DNA of 64,000 nt, taken from the NCBI RefSeq assembly GCF_001598435.1, contig NZ_BCYY01000018.1, positions 1 through 64,000 of the forward strand, read 5' to 3'. The notes beneath the pieces were generated by a model. The model made no database searches. It worked only from the letters and a program-made list of their open reading frames with translations, and was not told where the DNA came from. Positions 9,669 through 17,925 of this stretch are shown piece by piece (the first letter of the stretch is position 1; each line of letters starts with the position of its first letter). This stretch comes from Sphingomonas pituitosa NBRC 102491. GTDB taxonomy: Bacteria; Pseudomonadota; Alphaproteobacteria; Sphingomonadales; Sphingomonadaceae. Made by a program: the position numbers and the translations under genes.

Positions 9669-9973
9669 GCGCATGTAGATCAGCTCAGCCTGAGAAGGAC
9701 CCGATTGCCGATCGGCAGCATGAGGCCGACGGTGGGTCGTAAATGCTCCTCCGCTAGGCGAGCGCGGGAGTGGGTAGCTTGCGCGGCTGCGGCACAATGC
9801 AGGGAACGGGCGATATCAAATTGGCGGCCCGCACCACACGAGTGGCTCGCTCAGCGTCCTCCGCCCCCGGCCCTCAGCCGCCGCCGTTGCCGGAGCCGGT
9901 TTGTGCCGGATGTTGAGCCAGATTAAGGAGGGATGCGGCGACTGTGCTATCGCTCGCAGCGAGGGGGACGCAA

Positions 9974-10212
9974 GTGACGCGCTTGATGTGTTTCGGTATC
10001 GCTGCGTTTCTGCAGGCACTCGCCAGCGTCGCGGGGGTAGTGTCAGGGGAAATTCCTGTCTTCCAGAGCCATCGAACGCTGAGCCGCGACCGGCCCGCTG
10101 CTGTTTTTGGGTACTGGTTGCTGCCTTGATCGGCTTTACCGTGAGCATCACCTGGGTAGCAGTAAATGCGTTTAGTAGCGCCGTGATGGATCGCGTCGGC
10201 GGGTTTGGTTGA
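9974..10212 (+). pseudogene. Small two-helix membrane protein with probable frameshift
   Basis: A GTG at 9974 has an excellent SD (AGGGGGACGCAA). It opens a frame encoding one hydrophobic helix (FGIAAFLQALASVAGVV) and a loop ending at a TGA at 10127-10129. A one-base shift near the TTTTTGGG run at about 10105-10115 continues into a second good helix (LVAALIGFTVSITWVAVNAF) that stops at 10212. Together they make a plausible two-helix protein of about 79 residues. A sequencing error, real mutation or -1 slippage on the T run are all possible. Confidence 0.4.
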
Positions 10213-10333
10213 CGGGCACGAAATATTTGCAGCGTTGTCTTTGAAGCGTCGTTAGGCCTTTTGGTCGTTGCCTCCTTCGACATCAGCGTCGGACGGGACA
10301 TGTCGCAGAATTGTTGTACCGAGGGGCGAGCAA

Positions 10334-11788
10334 GTGGTTGAAGAGCGTAACGAGCTGCCGCTTGATCACGGCCAGGCCTATTGGCGGGCACCTGCGGTCA
10401 TATCGCACATTGCGGCTTCTACTGACGCCTTGGCGGTCGCCAGTGATTTCGCTGCATTAGCTGAATATCTGCCAACCTTGTGCTGGATCGCACGAGGCGA
10501 TGGCTACATCGTGTGGTACAACCGCCGATGGCACGACTATTGTGGAACCACGGCGGAGCAGATGGAGGGCTGGGGCTGGACCAGCGTCCACGACCCGGAC
10601 CGTCTCCCCGAGGTCATGCAGCGGTGGGAGGCGGCCATTGCAACTGGTGCACCATTCGAGATGGTTTTTCCGCTCAGAGGCGCTGACGGGCTGTTCCGCC
10701 CATTCCTCACGCGCATCGTGCCTGTTCGCAACGAGAAATCGGAAATCGTTCGTTGGCTGGGGGTGAACACCGAAATTGGTGCACAGATCCAGGCTGAGGC
10801 AGCTCTGGCTGCCAGCGAAGCAAAGTATGAAGTGCTCACGGATGCCATGCCGCAGATGGTGTGGTCCACGCTACCCGATGGCTACCACGACTATTACAAT
10901 GCGCAGTGGTATCGGTTCACCGGGATGCCGGCGGGTTCCACCGATGGCGACGCTTGGAACGGCGTATTTCATCCCGAGGACCAGCCTAGGGCATGGGACA
11001 GATGGCGCTCCAGTCTTGCAAGCGGAGAGCCGTACGAGATCGAGTATCGGCTGCGGCACCACAGTGGCGAATACCGCTGGGTACTTGGCCGAGCACTGCC
11101 GGTTCGTAGCGGCGACGGCAAGATCATCCGCTGGATCGGCACCTGCACGGACATCCACGACGCCAAGCTGACTGCGGAGCGGAATGAGCTGCTGAGTCGA
11201 GAGCTCAGCCACCGGATCAAGAATATCTTCGCCGTCATATCGGGGCTGGTGAACCTGACAGGGCGCCGAGCAGGCGAGTTGCGTCCGCTGATGAACGAGC
11301 TTCTAGGGCGTATCGCCGCCCTAGGGCGCGCCCACGAATTCGCTCGTCCGCATAGCCCGGAATCGAAGCCGGATCTCGGACAGAGCTCGCTGCTTGGGTT
11401 GCTGGCCGAGCTGCTCAAGCCATATGACGCCGATGGTCGCATCCGGATTCACGGTGTGGATACAGTTATCGACGACAAGGGCGCGACGCCCATTGCGCTC
11501 GTCGTTCATGAGCTGGCAACCAATGCCGCTAAATACGGCGCACTCTCTACGCCCTCTGGAAGCCTGGACGTGGCGGTCGACCGAACGGTCGACGCAATTT
11601 CCATCACCTGGCAAGAAGCTGGTGGCCCTCCTGTAGAAGGGGAGCCGCGCAGGCAGGGGTTCGGCACCCAACTATCCGAACTAAGCGTTCAGCGGCAGCT
11701 CGGAGGAGTGATCACGAAGGATTGGCGCGCGGAAGGCCTCTGCGTCGTCATTCTAGTGAAGGCAACGCAGCTCCATCGGGGCGGTTAA
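10334..11788 (+). CDS. HWE-family sensor histidine kinase with two PAS domains
   Basis: 484 residues, cytosolic. Two PAS_3-type domains (about 40-150 and 165-278) precede an HWE kinase core: phospho-acceptor His293 in ELSHRIKN, N-box VVHELATNAAKYGA, and the family's WxE motif (ITWQEAGG). HWE kinases usually signal to stand-alone receivers. Here a receiver gene lies convergently, the two stop codons sharing TTAA, and is a likely partner. The start chosen is the GTG at 10334 with GAGGGGCGAG upstream, not the TTG at 10268. Confidence 0.87.
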   Translation: MVEERNELPLDHGQAYWRAPAVISHIAASTDALAVASDFAALAEYLPTLCWIARGDGYIVWYNRRWHDYCGTTAEQMEGWGWTSVHDPDRLPEVMQRWEAAIATGAPFEMVFPLRGADGLFRPFLTRIVPVRNEKSEIVRWLGVNTEIGAQIQAEAALAASEAKYEVLTDAMPQMVWSTLPDGYHDYYNAQWYRFTGMPAGSTDGDAWNGVFHPEDQPRAWDRWRSSLASGEPYEIEYRLRHHSGEYRWVLGRALPVRSGDGKIIRWIGTCTDIHDAKLTAERNELLSRELSHRIKNIFAVISGLVNLTGRRAGELRPLMNELLGRIAALGRAHEFARPHSPESKPDLGQSSLLGLLAELLKPYDADGRIRIHGVDTVIDDKGATPIALVVHELATNAAKYGALSTPSGSLDVAVDRTVDAISITWQEAGGPPVEGEPRRQGFGTQLSELSVQRQLGGVITKDWRAEGLCVVILVKATQLHRGG

Positions 11789-12141
11789 CCCTGATCCACG
11801 CTTCGAAGGTCTTCCACTGTCTGCGCAAGTTGCGCCTCGGTCCAGGGCTTGCTGACCACCCCAAGAAGGCCTTCGAAAGGATCGCCGGCCTGAGCCGGAT
11901 TTGCCGTGAGGATGAGAACCTTCGTACGATACCGGTTCGCCAGATCGCGCGCGATCTGGGGCCCGGTGAGACCGTCCCGCAGGTTCAGATCCACAAGCGC
12001 CAGATCGGGCTGTCCGTTGGCGAGCTCCATTGCCGTGGGTGTATCAGGTGCTATGCCCAAAACCTCGCACCCCAAGTCCTCAATCGCTGCCTCTAGGTGC
12101 AGAGCTGCGAAAATCTCGTCTTCGACAATTAAGACTTTCAT
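11785..12141 (-). CDS. Single-domain response regulator
   Basis: 118-residue receiver: acidic pocket IVEDE, phospho-acceptor Asp51 in LALVDLNLRDG, Thr in ILTANP and Lys in VSKPW. No output domain. It resembles receivers paired with HWE kinases. The start is the ATG at 12141 with AGGAACGG upstream. It overlaps the kinase gene tail-to-tail by 4 bp, so transcripts of the two genes would be complementary at their 3' ends. Confidence 0.85.
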   Translation of the reverse strand: MKVLIVEDEIFAALHLEAAIEDLGCEVLGIAPDTPTAMELANGQPDLALVDLNLRDGLTGPQIARDLANRYRTKVLILTANPAQAGDPFEGLLGVVSKPWTEAQLAQTVEDLRSVDQG

Positions 12142-12595
12142 GACCGTTCCTGAAGTCGATTGCAGCGAGCAACGCGCAGCTCTCCACCAATATCCGTGGC
12201 GGTGGCAGATTTCCAAGCCTTGGTCGATTGAGCCTGCTGGCGAAACCTGGCTGATGACCGCAACGCGCTACTCCACAGCATTCGTGCTATCAGCATGTTT
12301 ACTCGTGCAAAGTTCGCCACATTCGCCCCTATGAGGCACTAGGCAGTAGGTACGTATTTCGAATAATCGTCACCTAGTGGCTTGCGAACGCATCTGGAAC
12401 AGCATCAATGGGCGTTCGTTTGGCAGTCTTGGTAGTGAATAGTGCCTCTAGCCAGTCGTTCCTGGGTGGTCTGCCTCCGCTGATGGATTTCGGCTTTGCG
12501 CGTTGCGCCAATGCGGGAGACCGTATGCGGCAGAATGACCCAATGTGACGTGCTCCCCTTTTCTCCTCCACTCATAAGTAGAGTCCGGGGCTGCC
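12142..12595. other. Non-coding stretch left of the IS3 element
   Basis: About 450 bp with no supportable gene. Open frames are short and Arg/Ser-rich without SD sequences. It contains the promoter side of the receiver gene at 12141. Confidence 0.4.
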
Positions 12596-12643
12596 TGAGG
12601 GTCCCCCGGTTTCTCATCCAGCTTGGGCGTGAGTATCCGGTGT

Positions 12644-13483
12644 TCATTCGGCGGCCATCTTGGCCGCGACGGCAGCATATTCGACCGGCGTCAGCCAGCC
12701 AAGCGATGTGTGAGGGCGGCTCTCGTTATAGTCCCGGCGCCAGGCCTCGATCTTGGCCCGGGCATCGGCCAGCGACAGAAACCAGTGCGCGTTCAGGCAC
12801 TCGTCGCGCAAGCGACCGTTAAACGATTCCACGAAGGCGTTGTCGGTGGGTTTGCCCGGCCGGCTGAAGTCCAGCGTGACGCCGTTCTCGTACGCCCAGC
12901 GGTCGAGTGCCTTCGAAATGAACTCCGGCCCGTTGTCCACCCGAATGGTCCGTGGGGCGCCGCGGATCGAGGAGATCCGCGCCATCGTCGCAACCACCTG
13001 CTCGCCCTTGATGCCCTGGTCCACATCGACCGCCAGCGCTTCGCGCGTGAACGCGTCGACCACCGTCAACGCCCGCAAGCGCCGGCCGTCGAACAGGGCG
13101 TCGGACACGAAGTCCATCGACCACATCTCGTTGGCAGCCGATGCCGCGGGTTGCCGCACCCGGTTGGCGGCGCTGACGTTCCGCCGGGGCTTCTTGAGCC
13201 GAAGGCTCAGTCCATCCTCCCGATAGAGCCGATACACACGCTTGTGGTTCACGACCCATCCTTCCCTGCGGAGCAGGATGTAGATGCGGAAATAGCCGTA
13301 ACGCGTTCGCGCCGCCGCCAGATCGCGGATGCGCATCACCAGCGGCGTCTGGTCCGGCCGGTGCGAGATGTACCGCACCGACGAACGTTCGATGCCCAAT
13401 GCCGAACAACTGCGCCGCTCGCTGACACCGTGGGACGCCTGGACGTGCGCGACAATCTCGCGCCGCCGTCCAGGCGTCAGAGC
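12644..13483 (-). CDS. IS3-family transposase OrfB (made by -1 frameshift)
   Basis: 279 residues counted from the slippery site. The segment just after the shift ([14 protein letters not shown], then [18 protein letters not shown]) is typical of IS3 OrfB, which shows the frame is used from there and not from the first start-like codon at 13399. The DDE integrase core is intact: MDFVSDAL (Asp), VDNGPEF (Asp) and [14 protein letters not shown] (Glu). It cuts and joins the IS ends. Confidence 0.88.
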   Translation of the reverse strand, partial: ALTPGRRREIVAHVQASHGVSERRSCSALGIERSSVRYISHRPDQTPLVMRIRDLAAARTRYGYFRIYILLRREGWVVNHKRVYRLYREDGLSLRLKKPRRNVSAANRVRQPAASAANEMWSMDFVSDALFDGRRLRALTVVDAFTREALAVDVDQGIKGEQVVATMARISSIRGAPRTIRVDNGPEFISKALDRWAYENGVTLDFSRPGKPTDNAFVESFNGRLRDECLNAHWFLSLADARAKIEAWRRDYNESRPHTSLGWLTPVEYAAVAAKMAAE

Positions 13484-13743
13484 TTTTTTGCCAGCACATC
13501 CTGCAGGATATGCTTGTCGAGACTCAGGTCAGCGACCAGCTGTTTCAGCTTCCGGTTCTCCTCCTCGAGCTGCTTCACCCGCCGTAGCTCGCCCACGCCC
13601 AGCCCGCCGTACACCTTCTTCCAGCGGTAGAAGGTCTGCTCCGATATCCCCATCCGGCGGATCACCTCGGCAACCGGCGTGCCCGTCTCCGCCTGCTTCA
13701 GCGCAAACGCAATCTGCTCTTCCGTGTACCGCGATTTCTTCAT
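13477..13743 (-). CDS. IS3-family transposase OrfA
   Basis: 88 residues from the ATG at 13743. A helix-turn-helix ([12 protein letters not shown], then [12 protein letters not shown]) is followed by a leucine-zipper coiled coil ([15 protein letters not shown]) for multimerisation. The frame ends in GCA AAA AAG CTC TGA. The A-AAA-AAG heptamer at 13483-13489 is a classic -1 slippery site that would produce the OrfAB transposase. Confidence 0.88.
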   Translation of the reverse strand: MKKSRYTEEQIAFALKQAETGTPVAEVIRRMGISEQTFYRWKKVYGGLGVGELRRVKQLEEENRKLKQLVADLSLDKHILQDVLAKKL

Positions 13744-13823
13744 GTCCCAGCTCCTTGCCAAAAGGCTTCAAAGGGCCGGAAAACTCTCGCTCAAAACGGG
13801 CCAAAAAACAGGGGGGACGTCAA

Positions 13824-13913
13824 ATGGTGCGACTAGGTTTGGTCATGATCGTCATGCTGGCGCTTCTGGTCATCGTGATCATTTTCAGATCATTTCTGCA
13901 TCACCATGGATGA
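13824..13913 (+). CDS. 29-residue hydrophobic peptide starting at the IS3 edge
   Basis: ATG at 13824 opens a 29-codon frame: a single hydrophobic helix (LGLVMIVMLALLVIVIIF) followed by a short basic, His-rich tail. Its SD, AGGGGGG, lies inside the IS3 terminal repeat, 8 bases before the ATG. Either the IS supplied the ribosome-binding site or the peptide gene pre-existed. Such tiny one-helix proteins exist in bacteria, but expression is unproven. Confidence 0.4.
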   Translation: MVRLGLVMIVMLALLVIVIIFRSFLHHHG

Positions 13914-14306
13914 AGCTTTACCTTTTCCAAGCCGCTTCTCCTTCCGGCAGGCAACATGCACGTGCGAAGCTATACCTCTTCCTCCTAGAAGCACCTTCGC
14001 AATCTCCTTCCACGATCGACATTCTGGTTGGCGCCGCGACGGGATCAAGTGCTCTGGGCGACGTAGCGGCGTCGATGTTGAACTTTGAAGTGAGCGACGG
14101 CGCTCATCCGTACGATTTTATCGGCGGGAACGGTAGAAGCCGCATATGCACTACCGGTCCCGTCCAGCTCCCGTTGCTGACCCCGAGACGCCGAACTCGC
14201 GTTCTCCTTCTGAGCTTAGGTCGGCCCCGGGCAGGGCGCGGCTTGCCAGGGCAAGGCGACACTATTCAGTCTCACAGCGGAAGCAGGTGACACCTCGCTC
14301 GACTGC
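13914..14306. other. Non-coding stretch, nothing recognised
   Basis: About 390 bp right of the IS3 element with no frame that looks like protein and no obvious repeat or RNA. Confidence 0.4.
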
Positions 14307-14735
14307 TCAGAGTGCTCTTTCCTTCAGACGAGTGCGCAACGTTCTCCGCTCACGCTCTATCTGCTCGCGCATCATGCCTCGGATCACTCCGGATGCCTCG
14401 CGGTATCCACCCCAGTTCTGCTGGATGGTCCAGGAGCTCCATGCTGCAACGTGCTTGCTGGAAGCGGCGCGCTTGGCACTGAACGCCTCGAGCATCTGAG
14501 ACAACTCTCCACGCAGAGAGGCGTCGGCCTGCCCTAGGAGCTTGGGAACGACCGATTCTCGAACGAACCTTGATCGCTCCGTGCTTGCTCGACTCAGCTT
14601 CACTCGGATGGCGGCCAGCTCCGCAAGATTCGGCAAATCGCGGCTGCAGTGCGCTTCGACCTCCGCGATGCCGGCCTCGATTGCGGCATGGTGTTGATCT
14701 AGCTCGTGGAGCAATGTCGTGACAGCAGTGGCCAT
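14307..14735 (-). CDS. Helical protein, possibly hemerythrin-like
   Basis: About 142 residues, all-helical. An N-terminal LLHELDQHHAAIEAGI segment resembles the first helix of hemerythrin/HHE proteins, and a His and Trp follow later (KHVAAWSSW). A full set of iron ligands is not evident, so iron binding is doubtful. The C-terminus is strongly basic. Starts at 14735 and 14768 are both possible. Confidence 0.5.
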   Translation of the reverse strand: MATAVTTLLHELDQHHAAIEAGIAEVEAHCSRDLPNLAELAAIRVKLSRASTERSRFVRESVVPKLLGQADASLRGELSQMLEAFSAKRAASSKHVAAWSSWTIQQNWGGYREASGVIRGMMREQIERERRTLRTRLKERAL

Positions 14736-15017
14736 TCTTCGAACCTGCCTAACCTTCAGGCGCGGCATAGCAGAACATGCCTACCTGTTCGTTAAGCGGT
14801 TCTGCAGCGCGAAGGCTCGTCTTCACACGCGCGTCGGGCCCGTCGTGGGAGCTGCAGCCGGCACGCTGCCATCTCGTAGCATGCGAGAAGCCTGAGCTTC
14901 ATACCTGCGCTATCGCCGTGGCTGGTGGCGCGGCAGCTTGGCGGTTCAGTAGACAGCTTCATGCCTCATGAACCACGAGCGGGTCGAAGAATGCATCTGC
15001 CTTTGACTGCTTCGATA

Positions 15018-16229
15018 TCAGGCGGCGAGCGCGTACCGCCTGCAGTGCTCAAGATATCCCATCTCGTGATGCCCGGCGAGGGACACGACACTCTCCCAAA
15101 GCCAGGATGGCGCATCCAGGTCGCCGCGACGTGCGGCGCCTAGGGTTTCGAGCCACGCCGCTCGCGCCTCCGTGTTGAGCTGCCGTGCATGTGCTCTACC
15201 GACGACGAACGCCAGATAGCGCGCCGATTTAACCGCCTCGGATCGATTGAACTGATCGAGTTCGACTTTCAGATCCTGCGGTGCAAGTTCTCTCGCGAAG
15301 AGTGAGCGCCCATTCATGCGAACGGCTGCCATCCGCATTCCCAGATGGGGAGACAACGCGCGAGCCGCCGCTACGACGCGATCGGCAGCGTCGAGCGGCA
15401 TCTGGGCGCCTGGTGCTGCAGGCGCGACCGGTGCGACTGCCTCCTTCAAGTCGACGAGCGCGTAGTCCATTCTTCCCTTTTGGTCGGGCAGAGCTACGAT
15501 CGCTGCGTATCGCAGCAGCCCCAGCGAGCTGCACCCCTTCATCCAGTAGGCGGCATCCACCAGGTGGACGTCTAGAGCCCGATCGTCGTCTTCGAGCGCG
15601 AGCACGGTCGCAAGCACCCCCGGCTCGTGGAGTGCAGCTTCAAGGTCTACGCGCTCTTTCCTGGCGATAGGCCAAAATCGCTTGCCCAAGGGGATCTGAG
15701 GCTCGACCGCTTCCAACCTCTCCTTCGCAAGATGCCGCCACCGGCGACCCAGCGCCCGTCGCTTGACGCTCTGTACGACATCCGGCTCGACACCTGGGTC
15801 GCCGCTGGTAGGATCATGGGTCGCGGCGGCATAGCCTTCCACCATCTCCTCCATCATCCGCGCGGTTACGACACCGGGTAGGTCTGCTCCTCTTGCGGCG
15901 GTTGCGAGCGACAGGCCAAGGCGAATGAGATCGTGCGCAGGGTTGCCGATGACAGCTTGGTCCATGTCTCGGATCTGAACCTCTACCCGGCCGTCTCCGT
16001 TGGCGATCGGACCCAGGTTCCCGACATGGCAGTCGCCGCAGATCCAGATGGAAGGTCCATGCGGCACCCTCCCGGAGGCGGGGGAGGCTCCTAGCCAGTC
16101 ATAGAACTTGGCTGTGTTTCCTCGCACATACGCATGTGCAGACCGCGCCGTCTTCAGGTTGCGGCTGGCGGTCAGAACGGCGTTGCGGTTGGATGGGGAA
16201 GGGAATGAGGGGACTTCTTTTTTCGGCAT
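15018..16229 (-). CDS. DUF2252 family protein
   Basis: 403 residues. The signature ICGDCHVGNLG, followed by VQIRDMDQAVIGNPAHDLIRL, is that of DUF2252, a family distantly related to aminoglycoside phosphotransferase-like kinases (GDxHxxN as catalytic loop, DxD as metal site). The substrate is unknown. The start at 16229 (MPKKEVPSF) is chosen because upstream codons in the frame are low-quality; its SD is weak. Monocistronic. Confidence 0.75.
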   Translation of the reverse strand: MPKKEVPSFPSPSNRNAVLTASRNLKTARSAHAYVRGNTAKFYDWLGASPASGRVPHGPSIWICGDCHVGNLGPIANGDGRVEVQIRDMDQAVIGNPAHDLIRLGLSLATAARGADLPGVVTARMMEEMVEGYAAATHDPTSGDPGVEPDVVQSVKRRALGRRWRHLAKERLEAVEPQIPLGKRFWPIARKERVDLEAALHEPGVLATVLALEDDDRALDVHLVDAAYWMKGCSSLGLLRYAAIVALPDQKGRMDYALVDLKEAVAPVAPAAPGAQMPLDAADRVVAAARALSPHLGMRMAAVRMNGRSLFARELAPQDLKVELDQFNRSEAVKSARYLAFVVGRAHARQLNTEARAAWLETLGAARRGDLDAPSWLWESVVSLAGHHEMGYLEHCRRYALAA

Positions 16230-16498
16230 GGCGGTCACAACACGCGAGGTCGGGAAAGGTAACGAAGTGTTGCTGTTGCACCCAAGATGCGAACCGTTGT
16301 CAATCTGGCCCGTGGCTCTGCCTTTACCCTCTCCCTCACGCGTCCTCCGAACCTCGGCCCGGCGGCGGTGGCGATCAGCTTGGGGGGCTAATCGAGTACC
16401 CCGCAGGCGTGCAGATCCTGATGGAGAAGTTCGACGGAGGTCTACGTAGCGACGGCCGAAGATCTGTGTGCCATTCGATCGATCAGGAGGTGGTGCCC

Positions 16499-16915
16499 AT
16501 GACAGGACTCGGGAAGGCCCGGAACTGCAGCGTTGCGTTGCTCGACCTCGACGATCAGGCGCGTCGTGCGACGCACCTCTTCCTGGCGAGCGCTGGGTGC
16601 AATGTACACTCGTTCCGCTCACCAGAGGCGGTCCTGCGAAGTCGCCAGAAGAGTAGTGCTGATGTTTTGCTGGCCGCAGTATCGGCGCCGTGGTCCGAGG
16701 AGCTGTTCGACCTGCTGCCGGCGCTGAAGCATTCCGGATGGGAGGGAACTGGCATCTTGATGGTCAGGGACGACAATGCTGAGATGCTGCCTTGTTTCCT
16801 TGAAGGGGGATACTCGGCGGTGATTTCGCCACTCAAGGGGTGGTACCGACCGCTGTCGATCGAAGTCAGCCTCGAAGATCTACTATGCGTCCGACCGGCC
16901 AATCTCATCGACTAG
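16499..16915 (+). CDS. Degenerate (pseudo-) receiver-domain protein
   Basis: 138 residues with strong SD CAGGAGG. The pattern is receiver-like: VALLDLDD near the N-terminus, a central strand, a VRDD loop, and Lys in ISPLKGW. At the position of the phospho-acceptor Asp the sequence reads VLLAAVSAPW, so no Asp is present and phosphorylation is unlikely. Pseudo-receivers typically act by binding partners or ligands. It converges with the alternative oxidase gene across a terminator hairpin. Confidence 0.55.
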   Translation: MTGLGKARNCSVALLDLDDQARRATHLFLASAGCNVHSFRSPEAVLRSRQKSSADVLLAAVSAPWSEELFDLLPALKHSGWEGTGILMVRDDNAEMLPCFLEGGYSAVISPLKGWYRPLSIEVSLEDLLCVRPANLID

Positions 16916-17012
16916 CGACGGTGATGGGCTGAGCCGATACCGCCGCGCTCGAAGCAGGCCGCATCGTGCTTCATCACAAACCGCAGAGTCTCCGTAAAGA
17001 GTTCACATCAAA

Positions 17013-17044
17013 GACCGCGCGCCGGTTTGGTCTAGCGCGCGGTC
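17013..17044. terminator. Bidirectional hairpin terminator
   Basis: A 10-bp perfect stem, GACCGCGCGC / GCGCGCGGTC, with a 12-nt loop lies between the convergent pseudo-receiver and alternative-oxidase genes. There is no long T tract on either side. Confidence 0.6.
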
Positions 17045-17088
17045 CTCAAGTTGCTGATCAGCAGGCCAGGTCTGCTTGCTTCCAGATT

Positions 17089-17778
17089 TTAGGAAGCCTT
17101 CTTCCAGATGGGTTCAAGCGCCACATGAGGCGGGCATTCCGCGACGGCACCGGTCGGGAGGCCGGCGAGCTCGTTGGCGAAGCCGTGGTTCACGTCACGG
17201 TGGTGCGCTTCGTCTGCACGAACCACCAGCACGACATCACGAAGCGTCGCGTCGTCAGGCAGGTTCCAGTACCGCTTTGCGATCTCCGGCGCCGCCACGT
17301 TTTCACTCCTGCCCTCGTCGATTTCGGCGAGGTAGTGGGTGTAGCTGATCACCGCCTCCTCCTCGAAGTACCCGACCACCCGGTGCGCCGTCTTCGAGCT
17401 GACGAGATAGAGAGCGAAGAAGAAGAGATAGAAGACCCACTGAACGCCGATGATCACGGCTCGCTCAAACCAGGTGGGCTTGGAGATCTCGATGAACGTC
17501 ATCAGGTGCATGCGCTCATTCTCGGCCTCGTCCATCAGCGTCCGGATCCAGCCCTTGTCGTCGCAGATGCGTCGCAGGCAGGCGAGATGGGTGATAGTCG
17601 CGCCGACCATACCGGGCACGGCCGCCACGGTCTCGAGCACCACTGCGCGATGTCCGTAACGCTCGGCGAAGAAGGTGTCCGCCGTCCAACGCAGCAGCTT
17701 GGTGAACCCGAACGCGATACGGTCGGAGAACCCCTTCGGCTGGTGATGAACGCTCAGGTCGATGAAAGGCGATTTCAT
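17089..17778 (-). CDS. aox: Alternative oxidase (ubiquinol:O2 oxidoreductase)
   Basis: 229 residues. The diiron carboxylate motifs are complete: [12 protein letters not shown] (Glu49), NERMH (Glu88, His91), [13 protein letters not shown] (about 138-150) and RADEAHH (Glu190, His193). A hydrophobic region at 107-126 anchors it as a monotopic membrane protein. It passes electrons from ubiquinol directly to oxygen without pumping protons and is cyanide-resistant; it often relieves over-reduction or nitric-oxide stress. It is divergent from fixLJ with a 147-bp shared promoter region, suggesting oxygen-dependent control. Confidence 0.93.
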   Translation of the reverse strand: MKSPFIDLSVHHQPKGFSDRIAFGFTKLLRWTADTFFAERYGHRAVVLETVAAVPGMVGATITHLACLRRICDDKGWIRTLMDEAENERMHLMTFIEISKPTWFERAVIIGVQWVFYLFFFALYLVSSKTAHRVVGYFEEEAVISYTHYLAEIDEGRSENVAAPEIAKRYWNLPDDATLRDVVLVVRADEAHHRDVNHGFANELAGLPTGAVAECPPHVALEPIWKKAS

Positions 17779-17925
17779 GATGCTTCTCCGCTATGCAGGA
17801 TCTCTGTGTGTTGCCTCCTTCTATGCCGGGTAGAGATGGTGGAAAATTTGGATGTTGTCCCTACTGCGTATACCCTAAGGAACCTTCCGGAGGCAGCACC
17901 ACTGCCTTGCAGCTGAAGGTACCCT
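17779..17925. promoter_or_regulatory. Divergent aox-fixL promoter region
   Basis: 147 bp containing both promoters. TGCGTATACCCTAAGG at 17865-17880 loosely resembles alphaproteobacterial FixJ-binding sites (TACGTA followed by CCCTTA/CCCTAA). No TTGAT-N4-ATCAA Fnr/FixK box is visible. The site call is by eye only. Confidence 0.35.

Larger units (their letters stand above)
12596..13822 (-). mobile_element. IS3-family insertion sequence (IS407/IS511-like group)
   Basis: About 1.23 kb containing orfA and orfB on the minus strand. Imperfect terminal inverted repeats are visible: TGAGGGTCCCCCGGTTT at the left end and TGACGTCCCCCCTGTTT (reverse complement) at the right end. The exact outer edges are uncertain and I found no convincing target duplication. 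OrfA ends on an A6G slippery run, as expected for the family. Both reading frames are intact, so the element could be active. Confidence 0.8.

Noticed and set aside
12623..13630. 335-codon plus-strand frame over the IS3 element
   Set aside because: Antisense shadow of the IS3 transposase, which has a complete DDE core and frameshift site.
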